Shown here: in pieces, positions 6,625 to 6,914 of the stretch
Numbering within the stretch: position 1 is the stretch's first letter
Layout: every line of letters starts with the position of its first letter
Assembly (NCBI GenBank): GCA_934667465.1
Contig: CAKUMG010000299.1
Coordinates: forward strand, 1 to 6,914
Origin: an uncultured Actinoplanes sp.
GTDB taxonomy: Bacteria > Actinomycetota > Actinomycetes > Mycobacteriales > Micromonosporaceae
Length of the DNA: 6,914 nt
Direction of reading: 5' to 3'
Program-made: the position numbers and the translations under genes
The notes under the pieces: generated by a model
Seen by the model: the letters and a program-made list of their open reading frames with translations, nothing else
Told to the model about the DNA's origin: nothing
Databases searched by the model: none

Positions 6625-6629
6625 AGGAG
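6625..6629 (+). promoter_or_regulatory. Ribosome binding site of the last gene
   Basis: AGGAG lies 7 nt before ATG 6637. An in-frame ATG at 6607 overlaps the previous stop (ATGA), like the other junctions, but it has no Shine-Dalgarno and would add ten residues before the signal peptide. I therefore prefer 6637. Confidence 0.75.
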
Positions 6630-6636
6630 CCGCACC

Positions 6637-6914
6637 ATGCGCCGTACCGTCCGACTGGCCGCCGTGACCGCCGCGGCCCTCACCGCCGGGGTGCTGATCA
6701 ACGCGCCCAGCGCCAGCGCCGACCTGGTCACCTACTGCGTCGGCACGGGCGGCGCCGTGCGCCTCACGGGCTCGGGCCTGGGCTGCCCCACATGGCCGCG
6801 GTGCACCGACGAGTCGTTCGTCCCGCACTCGGCCCTCGGCGCGCACGGCGTCATCGAGTTCGGCAACCGGCTGCTGACCTACGTCCTGATCGCGGTCGCC
6901 GTGGCCACCTGGTT
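6637..6914 (+). CDS. Partial, chimeric frame: secreted-protein leader joined to heme A synthase (CtaA) N-terminal block
   Basis: Only 92 codons are visible; the gene runs off the window. Residues 1-28 are a classic signal peptide (basic start, Ala/Leu core, cleavage at SASA28), followed by DLVTYCVGTGGAV, which reads like a small exported protein. From about residue 38 the sequence is that of CtaA/COX15. It has GGAVRLTGSGLGCPTWPRCT with the loop cysteines C50 and C56, then HGVIEFGNRLLT (70-81) and the start of a membrane helix. Genuine CtaA has a plain first membrane helix before GGAVR, not a cleavable signal. The switch lies in a 15-nt stretch (6745-6759) that could serve both parents, about 155 nt before the window end. 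I think it is more likely an artefact of assembly or library chimerism than a real gene, but a fusion is not excluded. The gene lies 26 nt after the cupredoxin stop. Confidence 0.6.
   Translation, partial: MRRTVRLAAVTAAALTAGVLINAPSASADLVTYCVGTGGAVRLTGSGLGCPTWPRCTDESFVPHSALGAHGVIEFGNRLLTYVLIAVAVATW

Noticed and set aside
6611..6636. Terminator between the cupredoxin gene and the last gene
   Set aside because: The 26-nt gap has no dyad and no T run. It holds only a Shine-Dalgarno, so transcription probably continues.
1..6914. CRISPR array, tRNA/rRNA, insertion sequence or attachment site
   Set aside because: No regularly spaced short repeats, cloverleaf-like segments, transposase motifs or terminal inverted repeats were seen. 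The only repeats are within coding domains or the promoter dyad.

Overview
This window is high-GC DNA with strong third-position G/C bias, long spurious antisense reading frames, Tat/Sec-exported proteins and ATGA/GTGA gene overlaps. All of this fits a filamentous actinobacterium. A Micromonosporaceae or Streptosporangiales type host is a guess from protein style only.

Layout, all on the + strand. 1-237: upstream region with a plausible sigma-70-type promoter (88-116) bracketed by a 12-bp imperfect inverted repeat (79-90 / 130-141). 238-1293: two-domain small laccase (SLAC type) with a Tat leader and a full copper ligand set. 1290-5153: a very large secreted multidomain protein (1287 aa). It carries a ThuA-like domain interrupted by an F5/8C (discoidin) domain, a glucose/sorbosone dehydrogenase-like propeller, a PKD domain, a short two-cysteine module and a DUF1080 (3-keto-disaccharide hydrolase-like) domain. 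5150-6610: a secreted cupredoxin followed by three Ig/OmpL47-like repeats, ending in a second copy of the two-cysteine module. 6637-6914 (runs off the window): a reading frame that begins like a small secreted protein but becomes the first conserved block of heme A synthase (CtaA).

The first three genes overlap by 4 nt at each junction, so they form one translationally coupled operon. Together they encode an exported set: a carbohydrate-binding/oxidising/hydrolysing enzyme, a blue-copper electron carrier and an O2-reducing copper oxidase. The working hypothesis, which is inference, is an extracellular redox chain in which a sugar dehydrogenase passes electrons through the cupredoxin to the laccase. 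A homologous two-cysteine module at the end of the cupredoxin protein and inside the giant enzyme may be a shared anchoring or docking element.

The most striking anomaly is the last gene. The signal-peptide-to-CtaA switch occurs at a 15-nt stretch compatible with both parents, about 155 nt from the window end. It is either a sequencing/assembly chimera or an unusual gene fusion.
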